Origin: Arthrobacter sp. MYb214
Lineage (GTDB): Bacteria > Actinomycetota > Actinomycetes > Actinomycetales > Micrococcaceae
Assembly: GCF_002979865.1 (NCBI RefSeq)
Contig: NZ_PCPZ01000002.1
Coordinates: 558,001 to 622,000, forward strand
Length of the DNA: 64,000 nt
Reading direction: 5' to 3'
Shown here: positions 9,120-16,571 of the stretch, in pieces
Layout of the letters: the number at the start of each line of letters is the position of its first letter
How positions within the stretch are numbered: position 1 is the stretch's first letter
Translations under genes and position numbers: made by a program
The notes under the pieces: model-generated
Databases searched by the model: none
Seen by the model: only the letters and a program-made list of their open reading frames with translations
What the model was told of the DNA's origin: nothing

Positions 9120-9539
9120 ATGACTGAAACCAAGTTGCACCGCAACGAGACAATCAACCCCGCATCCATGGCGAAGCCCTCTGGCTATGCCCACGGAGTC
9201 AAGGCGGGGGATACGGTCTACCTCGGCGGGCAAACCGCTCTGGACAAGGATATGAAGATCGTGCCCGGCGGCATCGTGGAACAGTTCAAGCAGGCATTCT
9301 CCAACGTGCTGACCACCTTGGTTGAAGCCGGGGGCCGCCCCGAGGACCTGACCAGCGTGACCATTTACTTGACCGATGTGGATGATTACATGGCCCATGG
9401 CAGGGAAATCGGGCGCCTTTGGCGCGAGATGGCCGGTTCGGAATATCCTGCGATGGCAGGGATCGGGGTAAGCCGGCTTTGGCAGCAGGAAGCCTTGATT
9501 GAAATCCAGGGCGTGGCTGTCATCCAGGACCGCAACTAG
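9120..9539 (+). CDS. RidA family protein (enamine/imine deaminase)
   Basis: A 139-residue protein of the YjgF/YER057c/UK114 family. Landmarks are the N-terminal substrate-pocket stretch GVKAGDTVYLGGQTALD, the central QAFSNVLTTLVEAGG and the C-terminal EALIEIQGVAVI. RidA proteins hydrolyse reactive 2-aminoacrylate-type enamines; catabolic relatives act on 2-aminomuconate. The arginine commonly placed near residue 105 in RidA is not obvious: the region reads SEYPAMAGIGVSRL, with the Arg slightly later. AAGGAG lies upstream of the ATG. It is divergent from the aromatic operon and sits between it and the PaaX gene, which suggests handling of an amino-substituted ring-cleavage product. Confidence 0.85.
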   Translation: MTETKLHRNETINPASMAKPSGYAHGVKAGDTVYLGGQTALDKDMKIVPGGIVEQFKQAFSNVLTTLVEAGGRPEDLTSVTIYLTDVDDYMAHGREIGRLWREMAGSEYPAMAGIGVSRLWQQEALIEIQGVAVIQDRN

Positions 9540-9550
9540 TCCCTGGATGC

Positions 9551-9592
9551 GGAACAGGGCTGCGAAACCAATTGGTTTCGCAGCCCTGTTCC
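9551..9592. terminator. Perfect 42-bp palindrome between convergent genes
   Basis: Two perfectly complementary 21-base arms meet at AATT with no spacer. It lies 11 bases after the ridA-like stop and 20 bases before the end of the paaX-like gene on the other strand. Position suggests a bidirectional terminator, though there is no clear T-run. Confidence 0.7.
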
Positions 9593-9612
9593 TATCGGTC
9601 GAGGCGCAAAGA

Positions 9613-10485
9613 TCAGCGTTGCTCGCCGATCACCCGCTGTACATGGCGCGAAGCCAGTGGCGACAGCAGCGTATGCAGGTCCTTGAACAGCGCTTCAGCC
9701 TTCAACGCGTTCCAATCCTCCGGGAGCAGCTCGGCCGGCAACCCGGGATCGGAATAGGGGAATCGGCGCCACTGGGTAAGCAGGACCAGATGGTCCGCGA
9801 AGCCCTGGGCATCGATCTCAGGGCTGTGCTGCGTGCCGGCGCGTTCCTTCCAGAATTCCAACCGTCCCTGGTTCTCCTTCAGGAATTCGGAGTACATAGC
9901 TTCCAGGGTCCCTAAATCCCACCAGGAATCCAGGTTCTCGCGCAGCTGCGCGCCGCCGATGTGCTCGGCCAGGAAGAACTCGAAGTACTTGTCCAGGCCG
10001 TGCCGGGCGAAGTAGGCCAAGGCAGGATCCTTGGCATGTTCCGGTGCAATCCAGAGCCCGGGGACCACCGAACCGAAACCCATGCGCACCAGGGAGGAAC
10101 GGATCTTGTGCCGGATGTTGCGCTGGGTTTCGGGGACCGTGAAGGTTGCCAGCAGCCAGCGGTCTTCGGCCGTTGCGCGGCGTGGATGGAAAATCCGCTC
10201 GTCGCCTTCGGCAAAGGTGGTCAGCACCGATTCGGACAACGAGTATCCGTTGCGACCGCGGACTTGCACGCTGTCGATGATGCCGCGCTTCTTCAATCGG
10301 GAAATCGAGGAACGAGTGCCTGCAGGCTCGACTCCCACGTCCTGCATCAGGGATATGATTGCCGCCACCTGCAAGGCGCCGCCGTGCTGGCGGGCATGCA
10401 TGCCGAAAAGCGAAACGATCAGCTGGTGGTGGCGGGGCATGGAGAGCTCTGCTGCACCGACGTGTGGTTTTGCCTGTGCTGTCAT
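9613..10485 (-). CDS. PaaX family transcriptional regulator
   Basis: A 290-residue repressor-like protein. The N-terminal winged helix occupies about residues 20-95 (VAAIISLMQDVGVEP, then SSISRLKKRGIIDS), followed by the PaaX central and C-terminal regions with WLLATFTVPE, RHKIRSSLVRMGFGSVVPGLW and WDLGTLEAMYSEFL. PaaX proteins repress phenylacetate and related aromatic pathways and respond to the aryl-CoA thioester. That fits a cluster whose first intermediate is an aryl-CoA, so it is the likely local regulator. GGAG precedes the ATG. Confidence 0.9.
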   Translation of the reverse strand: MTAQAKPHVGAAELSMPRHHQLIVSLFGMHARQHGGALQVAAIISLMQDVGVEPAGTRSSISRLKKRGIIDSVQVRGRNGYSLSESVLTTFAEGDERIFHPRRATAEDRWLLATFTVPETQRNIRHKIRSSLVRMGFGSVVPGLWIAPEHAKDPALAYFARHGLDKYFEFFLAEHIGGAQLRENLDSWWDLGTLEAMYSEFLKENQGRLEFWKERAGTQHSPEIDAQGFADHLVLLTQWRRFPYSDPGLPAELLPEDWNALKAEALFKDLHTLLSPLASRHVQRVIGEQR

Positions 10486-10559
10486 GGAACAATCTCCGTT
10501 CGCTGCTGGTGTTTCAATTCTAGAGCTAACCTTCGGTGGAAGGTCCCGGCGGCAGTCTG

Positions 10560-11120
10560 CTACCCCAGGTGCTGGTCGTAGAACTCGCGCAGCTGGACGC
10601 TCTTCTGCTTGGCGATATCATCCCATTCGTCGATCGACGCCGAATCATCCGCGTAATCGGAAGGGATCTTGAAGATCTGCAGCGGCACGTTGAAGCGTTG
10701 GCAGATGCTTGCGTAGGCGTAGCCTTCCATATCGACCAACGAAGCGCCCAAGGACTTGATGTGGATACGCTGCTCATCATTCGAGACGAACACGTCGCCG
10801 GTAGCCATGGTGACCTGGAAATCAGGAAGCAGGATGGCGCCGGTAGGGTCCACATCTGCCGATGGCAGCGGGAAATCATGCTGGATCAGTTTGGTGATCT
10901 GGTAAATAGTGTCCAAGCTCGGGCGGTCTTCACCGGCATGGCCAACAACTCCAGCGGTGCCAAGCACGACGACGTTTTTGATGTTGCCTTCAGCAAGCGC
11001 GCCAGCCAAGGCTACCGACGCGTTGACCTTGCCAACACCAGAAATCAGGTGCTCGACATCTGCAAAGGCTACGGCTTCGTCTGCATGCGCAAAGACGAGC
11101 AAGGACTTCTGGTCCGACAT
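10560..11120 (-). CDS. 5'-methylthioadenosine/S-adenosylhomocysteine nucleosidase-like protein
   Basis: A 186-residue purine-nucleoside phosphorylase/hydrolase-fold protein, shorter than typical MTA/SAH nucleosidases (about 230). Visible landmarks are GVGKVNASVALAGAL, VVLGTAGVVG, the VDMEGYAYA segment with the substrate-binding glutamate and SDYADD with the catalytic aspartate. The ATG at 11120 follows an AGGGGAA ribosome site; the longer open frame upstream has no family similarity. It is divergent from luxS, consistent with making S-ribosylhomocysteine for LuxS, though a different nucleoside substrate is possible given the short N-terminus. Confidence 0.8.
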   Translation of the reverse strand: MSDQKSLLVFAHADEAVAFADVEHLISGVGKVNASVALAGALAEGNIKNVVVLGTAGVVGHAGEDRPSLDTIYQITKLIQHDFPLPSADVDPTGAILLPDFQVTMATGDVFVSNDEQRIHIKSLGASLVDMEGYAYASICQRFNVPLQIFKIPSDYADDSASIDEWDDIAKQKSVQLREFYDQHLG

Positions 11121-11241
11121 GAACTTCCCCTCTAAAGAAATCAGTTCGGGGATTGCTGCCCCGAACGTCCTAAGAAGTCTATCGGTTACCTCCTTCGATA
11201 AGCTCTCGATTCGCCAGACGGTGAGCAGATAGACTTTGCAT

Positions 11242-11733
11242 ATGAGTGATATTGAACTTGCTGAAGTTGAAAGCTTTGCACTGGACCACACCAAGGTCAA
11301 GGCGCCGTATGTGCGCAAAATCGGGGTGGAGCACGGTCCCAAGGGAGACGCCATCTCCAACTACGACATCCGTTTAGTGCAGCCGAACCACGGTGAGATT
11401 CCAACGGCAGGTTTGCACACCATCGAGCACACCATGGCTGGTCTGCTGCGTACCCGCATCGATGGCCTGATCGATTTCTCCCCATTTGGCTGCCGCACCG
11501 GCTTCCATATGATCTTGTGGGGCGAGCCGACACCGGAGGTCGTCGCCGCTGCGATCAAGAGCTCGCTGGAAGATATCGCGGAGAAGGTTACCTGGGAAGA
11601 TGTTCCAGGAACCGAAGCCGTAAGCTGTGGCAACTACCGCGACCATTCCCTGCACTCTGCTCGCGAGTGGGCCAAGGTCGTCTTGGAGCAGGGCATCAGC
11701 CTTGATGCGTTCGATCGTTCCAAGCTTGCCTGA
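11242..11733 (+). CDS. luxS: S-ribosylhomocysteine lyase
   Basis: A 163-residue LuxS that cleaves S-ribosylhomocysteine to homocysteine and DPD, the precursor of AI-2. The metal ligands H59 and H63 are in HTIEH and C129 is in SCGNYRDHS; the catalytic C84 is in [12 protein letters not shown]. Length matches the family. The ATG at 11242 has no good Shine-Dalgarno, but a TAGACT element ends 6 bases upstream, so the transcript may be leaderless. It forms a divergent pair with the nucleosidase gene, together completing SAH recycling. Confidence 0.97.
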   Translation: MSDIELAEVESFALDHTKVKAPYVRKIGVEHGPKGDAISNYDIRLVQPNHGEIPTAGLHTIEHTMAGLLRTRIDGLIDFSPFGCRTGFHMILWGEPTPEVVAAAIKSSLEDIAEKVTWEDVPGTEAVSCGNYRDHSLHSAREWAKVVLEQGISLDAFDRSKLA

Positions 11734-11752
11734 GCAATAGCTTGAGATCTGG

Positions 11753-11789
11753 AAATCCCGCGTGTTCCGTTTGGAACGTGCGGGATTTT
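11753..11789 (+). terminator. Intrinsic terminator of luxS
   Basis: Inverted repeat AAATCCCGC / GCGGGATTTT with an inner TGTTCC/GGAAC extension and T-rich 3' end, 20 bases after the luxS stop. Confidence 0.85.
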
Positions 11790-11863
11790 CTTGCTTTGTT
11801 GTCCCTTCGCCGAAAGGAAATGATGGCCGCCGATTCGCCAACTTGCAGGATCCCGTCGGTAGC

Positions 11864-12256
11864 ATGGAGACTATGCGCAGAGTTCACTTCTTAGCTGCAG
11901 CACTGCGCGCCGTGGCATTAGCTATCAGCGGATGCGAGAATTTCGATGCGGCTAGGACATCTAATATCGGCGAGGAATGCCAGTCGGCAATTCAAAAGCA
12001 GAACGAAGCCTGGTCTGATCATGAAACGCCGCAAATTAAGATTAGCGAAGCAGAGAAAATGGCGCTCAATGCTTGCAAGAACCTCGATGAGTGGAGCACT
12101 GCCGTCTCCTATAATCCCGGATCAATGGGATATCCGGAATTGAGCACAGAAAATGCAGCGAACACTGTTTATCTAGCCTGCGCTTCAAGTGACCCAGGAC
12201 GGCAGACCCCAGTGTGCGCTGACGCCGAGAAACGCGGATATCTCGACGCAACTTAG
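11864..12256 (+). CDS. Small putative lipoprotein
   Basis: A 130-residue protein with a short basic N-terminus, a hydrophobic segment and a lipobox-like LAISGC, so likely exported and lipid-anchored. The mature part contains four further cysteines. I recognise no domain. The start is uncertain: ATGs at 11864 and 11873 are both possible, with GGAG very close to the second. Base composition is lower in G+C than its neighbours, suggesting fast evolution or acquisition. Confidence 0.6.
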   Translation: METMRRVHFLAAALRAVALAISGCENFDAARTSNIGEECQSAIQKQNEAWSDHETPQIKISEAEKMALNACKNLDEWSTAVSYNPGSMGYPELSTENAANTVYLACASSDPGRQTPVCADAEKRGYLDAT

Positions 12257-12433
12257 CCCACCAACCGAGCTAGTGAGTATTGCCGCAGTCGCGGTCCGAT
12301 CGCGTAATTTCCCAGAATGTGATGGCTCCGTCACCACTGAGCTATTGCTTTCAAACCGCGGTTCTATGGGAGAATGAAAGACAGTGTACTTAGCTTGAAA
12401 TGGCTATTCTCGACGACTTAAGGACGTATATTC
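12257..12433. other. Intergenic region upstream of the M16 peptidase
   Basis: These 177 bp hold no supported gene. They presumably contain the promoter of the peptidase gene. Confidence 0.5.
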
Positions 12434-13804
12434 GTGGCCATGATTCCATTGCCGTTGCATTCGGTGGAGACCACGCAGTTTTCTCCGATTGACCCGGCGG
12501 ACCCGACGTTGGTCCACCGAGGCGAAGGCGGCTCTGAAGTCCGGCGCAGCATCCTGCCCGGTGGCGTACGAGTCCTGACAGAAGCGATGCCCGGACAGCG
12601 GTCCACCACAGTGGGCTTCTGGGTACCGGTCGGTTCCCGCGACGAGGAATCAGGGCACTTCGGCTCCACGCACTTCCTGGAGCACCTGCTGTTCAAGGGC
12701 ACTGCCAAGCGCACTGCCTTGGAAATCGCCCAGTCCTTCGATGCCGTGGGCGGCGAATCAAACGCAGCCACCGCCAAGGAATCGACCTGCTATTACGCCC
12801 GCGTCCTGGACACGGAGCTGCCAATGGCCCTTGAGGTCATCGCCGACATGGTTACCTCTGCAGTTATCGACCCGCAGGAATTGGAACAGGAACGCGGGGT
12901 GATCATCGAAGAGCTGGCCATGGATGCAGATGACGCGATGGATGTCGCCCACGAGCGGTTCGTTGCCAATGTCTTGGGCGATCACCCATTGGGACGTCCC
13001 ATTGGAGGAACTCCTGAAGAGATCATGGAGATCTCCCGCGAGGCAGTCATGGAGCACTATCGTGCGCACTACCGCCCAAGCGAGTTGATTGTTACTGCCG
13101 CCGGATCCCTGGAGCACGACAAGCTGTGCGAGCTGCTTCTCAAGGCGCTGACCGAAGCAGGCTGGGAACTGGACCCGATGGCTGTGCCAGAACCACGCCG
13201 CATGGGTGAACCAGCGCAGATCACTTCGAAGGCCGGGCTGGAAGTAATCAACCGTCCGGGCGAGCAAGCCAACATCATCATGGGATGCTCCGGCATCACC
13301 GGACATGATGACCGCCGTCAGGTTCTCGCAGTGCTGAACGCTGTTCTCGGCGGCGGCATGAGCTCAAGGTTGTTCCAGGAAATTCGCGAGAAGCGTGGAC
13401 TGGTGTACTCGACCTACTCCTTCTCCGCCGCCTACACCGATGCCGGCTACTTTGGCATGTACGCGGGCTGCGCCCCGGCTAAGGCTGCTCAGGTTATCGG
13501 GCTGCTGGGGGCCGAGCTTGATCGGTTGGCCAAGGACGGCATCACCGAAACTGAATTGGCGCAAGCCAAGGGCCAGCTATCTGGTGGAACGGTGCTGGCA
13601 CTGGAGGATCCAGGAAGCCGCATGTCCCGTTTGGGCCGGGCAGAAATGATTACCGGAGAATTCCAGGACATCGACGAAGCACTGTCTCGCGTCAATGCCG
13701 TCACGGCCCAGGAAGTTCAGGATCTGGCCCAGGAACTGGCCTCCAAGGATCGAGTGATCACCGTGGTGGGACCGTTTGAAAGTGAAGCCGACTTAGGCTT
13801 CTAG
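12434..13804 (+). CDS. M16 family zinc metallopeptidase (pitrilysin/processing-peptidase type)
   Basis: A 456-residue peptidase. The inverted zinc motif HFLEH lies near residue 81, with the downstream glutamate in ERGVIIEELAMD near 157. The C-terminal half carries the second fold repeat, including SRLFQEIREKRGLVYS. It is cytoplasmic, as no signal peptide is seen. GTG at 12434 is preceded by AAGGAC at good spacing; an ATG two codons later is too far from it. In many actinobacteria this gene lies between pnp and dapB; here dapB follows within 1.5 kb but pnp is absent just upstream. Confidence 0.92.
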   Translation: MAMIPLPLHSVETTQFSPIDPADPTLVHRGEGGSEVRRSILPGGVRVLTEAMPGQRSTTVGFWVPVGSRDEESGHFGSTHFLEHLLFKGTAKRTALEIAQSFDAVGGESNAATAKESTCYYARVLDTELPMALEVIADMVTSAVIDPQELEQERGVIIEELAMDADDAMDVAHERFVANVLGDHPLGRPIGGTPEEIMEISREAVMEHYRAHYRPSELIVTAAGSLEHDKLCELLLKALTEAGWELDPMAVPEPRRMGEPAQITSKAGLEVINRPGEQANIIMGCSGITGHDDRRQVLAVLNAVLGGGMSSRLFQEIREKRGLVYSTYSFSAAYTDAGYFGMYAGCAPAKAAQVIGLLGAELDRLAKDGITETELAQAKGQLSGGTVLALEDPGSRMSRLGRAEMITGEFQDIDEALSRVNAVTAQEVQDLAQELASKDRVITVVGPFESEADLGF

Positions 13805-13816
13805 AGCTGGATGCCG

Positions 13817-13857
13817 TGCCCCTGGAATCGAATCCGAGGATTTCGATTCTAGGGGCA
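13817..13857. terminator. Bidirectional terminator
   Basis: A 16-bp stem with one mismatch and a short loop lies between the convergent M16 peptidase and alpha/beta-hydrolase genes. Confidence 0.8.
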
Positions 13858-13874
13858 TCGCCGTTTTCTCTGGG

Positions 13875-14609
13875 TCATGCCGCGGCATCTACTAGCGCTG
13901 CAAGCTCGGGCGCATGAGAGAAATTGAAGCCATGCGCACCATGACGCATGACGGTGAGCTTGGCTTGCGGTGTTCTTGCGACCAGGCGAAGACCGAACTC
14001 CGGTGGAGACAGCGGATCCCGGGTGCCGCACACGACATCAATCGGGCACTGGACCGTACGAAGCAATTCAACGGTGGAGTAGTCCAGCATCTGGGCGCAG
14101 CTTTTGGCCCACCATGGGATGCCGCAGCGCAGGTAATCGACGAGCAATATTGCCTTCACCGAGTTCAACTCGTGCGGGAAATCTTCAAAGAGCCGGCGGG
14201 CCTGCCTGAACAGCGTCGCTTCACGGTCGTTGACCGCAGGAGCTGCAATGACCAGGTGCTTGACCAGATCCGGCCACGCGCGAGCTAGCTCAATGGAAAC
14301 CTGCGCGCCCATGGAATGCCCGAGGACGATAGCGTTCTCAACTTTCAGCTCGCGCAACGCCAATGCTACTTCGTGCGCGAAACGCGGTACGGTCACCGGG
14401 CGGCCATCATCCAGATTCTTGCCGTGGCCTGGAAGTTCGGGAACGATCACTCGATACTTCTTAGCCAAGATGTTGGCCAGCGGAGTGAAATAGCGGCTGG
14501 ATGCTCCGAGCCCGTGAATCAGCACCACGTCAGGGCCATGGCCCGCGACACGAACCGAAAGCCTGGTCCTGAGGGATTCGGGCAATTGCCCAAAGTAATC
14601 GTGGCGCAC
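13875..14609 (-). CDS. Alpha/beta-fold hydrolase
   Basis: A 244-residue hydrolase. The oxyanion region is VVLIHGLGASSRYF, the nucleophile elbow is GHSMG near residue 98, the acid lies in CGTRDPLSPPEF and the catalytic histidine in HGAHGFNFSH near the C-terminus. The triad is complete. No signal peptide or fused domain is present, and the substrate is unknown. The gene stands alone between convergent and same-strand neighbours. Confidence 0.85.
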   Translation of the reverse strand: MRHDYFGQLPESLRTRLSVRVAGHGPDVVLIHGLGASSRYFTPLANILAKKYRVIVPELPGHGKNLDDGRPVTVPRFAHEVALALRELKVENAIVLGHSMGAQVSIELARAWPDLVKHLVIAAPAVNDREATLFRQARRLFEDFPHELNSVKAILLVDYLRCGIPWWAKSCAQMLDYSTVELLRTVQCPIDVVCGTRDPLSPPEFGLRLVARTPQAKLTVMRHGAHGFNFSHAPELAALVDAAA

Positions 14610-14700
14610 GCCAGCCTTTCATCGTGCGAAAAGTGCGCACACACTATCGGTAGGGAAAATCGGCACGCTCACCTGAAATGGCGAGACAGGCAAAAAGGAA

Positions 14701-15111
14701 TTAACCGCCCGCCCCGGTCGAATGCTGGGTAATAGCGGAACGAAGGTCTTCCGGGAAGAGCTCCTGCACGCCTTCCTCGTATTTGGAACCGTCATCTGGA
14801 CGGCGCAGTTCCTGCCCGTCAATGCGGAACGGGAAGGCATCCGCCTGGGCAGCGGTGTCCGCCGAGTCCTGGCTATCGGGTGCGCAAGTAGCCCAGCCGT
14901 AGGTCGTGGAGTCCTCGATACGGAAAACCTCAACCTGGCAAGTCGGCGAATCGATGACCGTTCCCTGTTCTTGGACGACATCAGTAATAGTTGCTCGCTC
15001 GTCATCGGACAGGGTGATCGGTTCATCGCCTGAACCGCAGGAAGTGATTGCAAAGGTCGCGACAAGCGTTGCGCCGATGCCGAAACCAAAGCGCTTAATT
15101 TTCTGACCCAT
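14701..15111 (-). CDS. Putative lipoprotein
   Basis: A 136-residue protein starting MGQKIKRFGFGIGATL with a hydrophobic segment and lipobox AITSC, so lipid-anchored outside the membrane. The mature part is acidic and soluble; three cysteines in all are seen. I recognise no domain. The ATG at 15111 is chosen because it begins the signal peptide; the longer open frame upstream is not credible. Confidence 0.75.
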   Translation of the reverse strand: MGQKIKRFGFGIGATLVATFAITSCGSGDEPITLSDDERATITDVVQEQGTVIDSPTCQVEVFRIEDSTTYGWATCAPDSQDSADTAAQADAFPFRIDGQELRRPDDGSKYEEGVQELFPEDLRSAITQHSTGAGG

Positions 15112-15306
15112 GGCCCTGCTTACTACTTGGAGACTCCTGACACATATTTTTCCCCTATTTGCTAGGCAAAACAAGTTGGGCTGGCCGTAGGGAACAAGCA
15201 GAATCAAATATCTGGGAAATCGCCTCAGGGTATTCGCTGCAAAACTCGCGTGGGATCACGTAATCGTTGGCAAGGCAGGTGCCTGCAGGGCGATAGGCTT
15301 AAGCCC

Positions 15307-16065
15307 ATGAGTGCACAGATCAAGGTGGCCGTGCTCGGCGCGGCCGGACGAATGGGCTCGGAAGCGGTCAAGGCCGTAACTGAGGCTGCAGACATGGAAT
15401 TGGTAGCAAGCTTGGGAAGAGGCGACGATTTGTCGCAGATCCTTGAAGCCGGCGCAACGCACATTGTTGACCTTTCTGTGCCGGCATCCACCGAGGCCAA
15501 TGTGCGTTTTGCCGTCGAGAACGGGCTTCATGCAGTGGTTGGCACCACTGGCTGGGATGATGATCGCCGCGCGAATTTGGAAGGGCTGCTGGGCAAGCAT
15601 CCGCAGGCAGGTGTGCTGATTGCGCCCAACTTCGCCCTGGGCTCGGTGCTCGCCAGCGCTTTCGCGGCTACGGCAGCCAAGTACTTCGAATCCGTAGAGA
15701 TCATTGAGCTGCACCACCCGAACAAGGTGGACGCGCCTAGCGGCACCGCGGTGCGTACCGCTGAACTGATCGCGAAGTCGCGTGAAGCCGCTGGAGTCCC
15801 CGCGAGCCCGGACGCTACCGAGACCCAGCTCGATGGCGCCCGTGGCGCAGTCGTCGATGGAATCAACGTTCATTCGGTACGCCTGCGCGGCCTCGTAGCC
15901 CACCAGGAAGTGCTCTTTGGCGGCCCGGGGGAGCAGTTCACCTTGCGCCATGATTCCTTCGACCGTGCCTCGTTCATGCCAGGCGTCCTCCTGGGCCTGC
16001 GTACTGTTGCCTCCCGCCCGGGCCTGACCTATGGCCTTGATGGCTTCCTGGAGTTGGGCCAGTGA
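15307..16065 (+). CDS. dapB: 4-hydroxy-tetrahydrodipicolinate reductase
   Basis: A 252-residue reductase of the lysine/diaminopimelate pathway. The nucleotide-binding motif VAVLGAAGRMGSEAV is at the N-terminus and the substrate loop ELHHPNKVDAPSGTA lies near residue 140; the GTTGW motif is also present. It reduces the DapA product with NAD(P)H. The ATG at 15307 gives the family N-terminus. The stop overlaps the next gene by four bases (GTGA). Confidence 0.97.
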   Translation: MSAQIKVAVLGAAGRMGSEAVKAVTEAADMELVASLGRGDDLSQILEAGATHIVDLSVPASTEANVRFAVENGLHAVVGTTGWDDDRRANLEGLLGKHPQAGVLIAPNFALGSVLASAFAATAAKYFESVEIIELHHPNKVDAPSGTAVRTAELIAKSREAAGVPASPDATETQLDGARGAVVDGINVHSVRLRGLVAHQEVLFGGPGEQFTLRHDSFDRASFMPGVLLGLRTVASRPGLTYGLDGFLELGQ

Positions 16066-16514
16066 AAACGAAACTTTGGGTAGGCGGCATTCTGCTGCTG
16101 TTCGCGCTGTACATTGGAATGACCTTCACCCAGGCGATCCGTCTGCTAAAAACCGGGGAACTGGTCGCGCAGGTCATGGGCATTGCAATCCTGGTTATTC
16201 CTGCACTGTGCGTCTGGATCCTCATTCGCGAGGTGCTCTTCGGGCTGCGCACTGAGAAAATGGGCAAGTCCTTGGCCTCCTCAGGTGAGCTGCCAGAGGA
16301 TCTTCCCCGCATGCCGTCGGGACGTTTCCTCCGTTCGGCCGCCGACGCTGATTTCCCTATCCATCAGCAGGATGTGGAAGAGAACCCGGAATCATGGAAA
16401 TCCTGGTACCGTCTGGCACTGGCGTATGAAGCCTGCGGTGACAAGCCGCGCGCCCGCAAATCCATGCGTACTGCGATCGAATTCTGGCGAGCAGACCAGA
16501 AGGTCAGCCAGTAA
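16062..16514 (+). CDS. Conserved actinobacterial membrane protein
   Basis: A 150-residue protein with two N-terminal transmembrane segments (about residues 5-25 and 38-60) and a cytoplasmic C-terminal part resembling a single TPR-like helical pair (SWYRLALAYEACGDKPRARKSM). It starts with GTG overlapping the dapB stop, so it is translationally coupled to dapB. No specific function is known to me. Confidence 0.8.
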   Translation: MKTKLWVGGILLLFALYIGMTFTQAIRLLKTGELVAQVMGIAILVIPALCVWILIREVLFGLRTEKMGKSLASSGELPEDLPRMPSGRFLRSAADADFPIHQQDVEENPESWKSWYRLALAYEACGDKPRARKSMRTAIEFWRADQKVSQ

Positions 16515-16539
16515 TTGCATAAAGCAGCATCATGTTGAT

Positions 16540-16565
16540 GGCCCGGACTCACGAGAGTCCGGGCC
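16540..16565. terminator. Bidirectional terminator
   Basis: Perfect 11-bp stem GGCCCGGACTC with loop ACGA between convergent genes. Confidence 0.85.
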
Positions 16566-16571
16566 ATCGCT

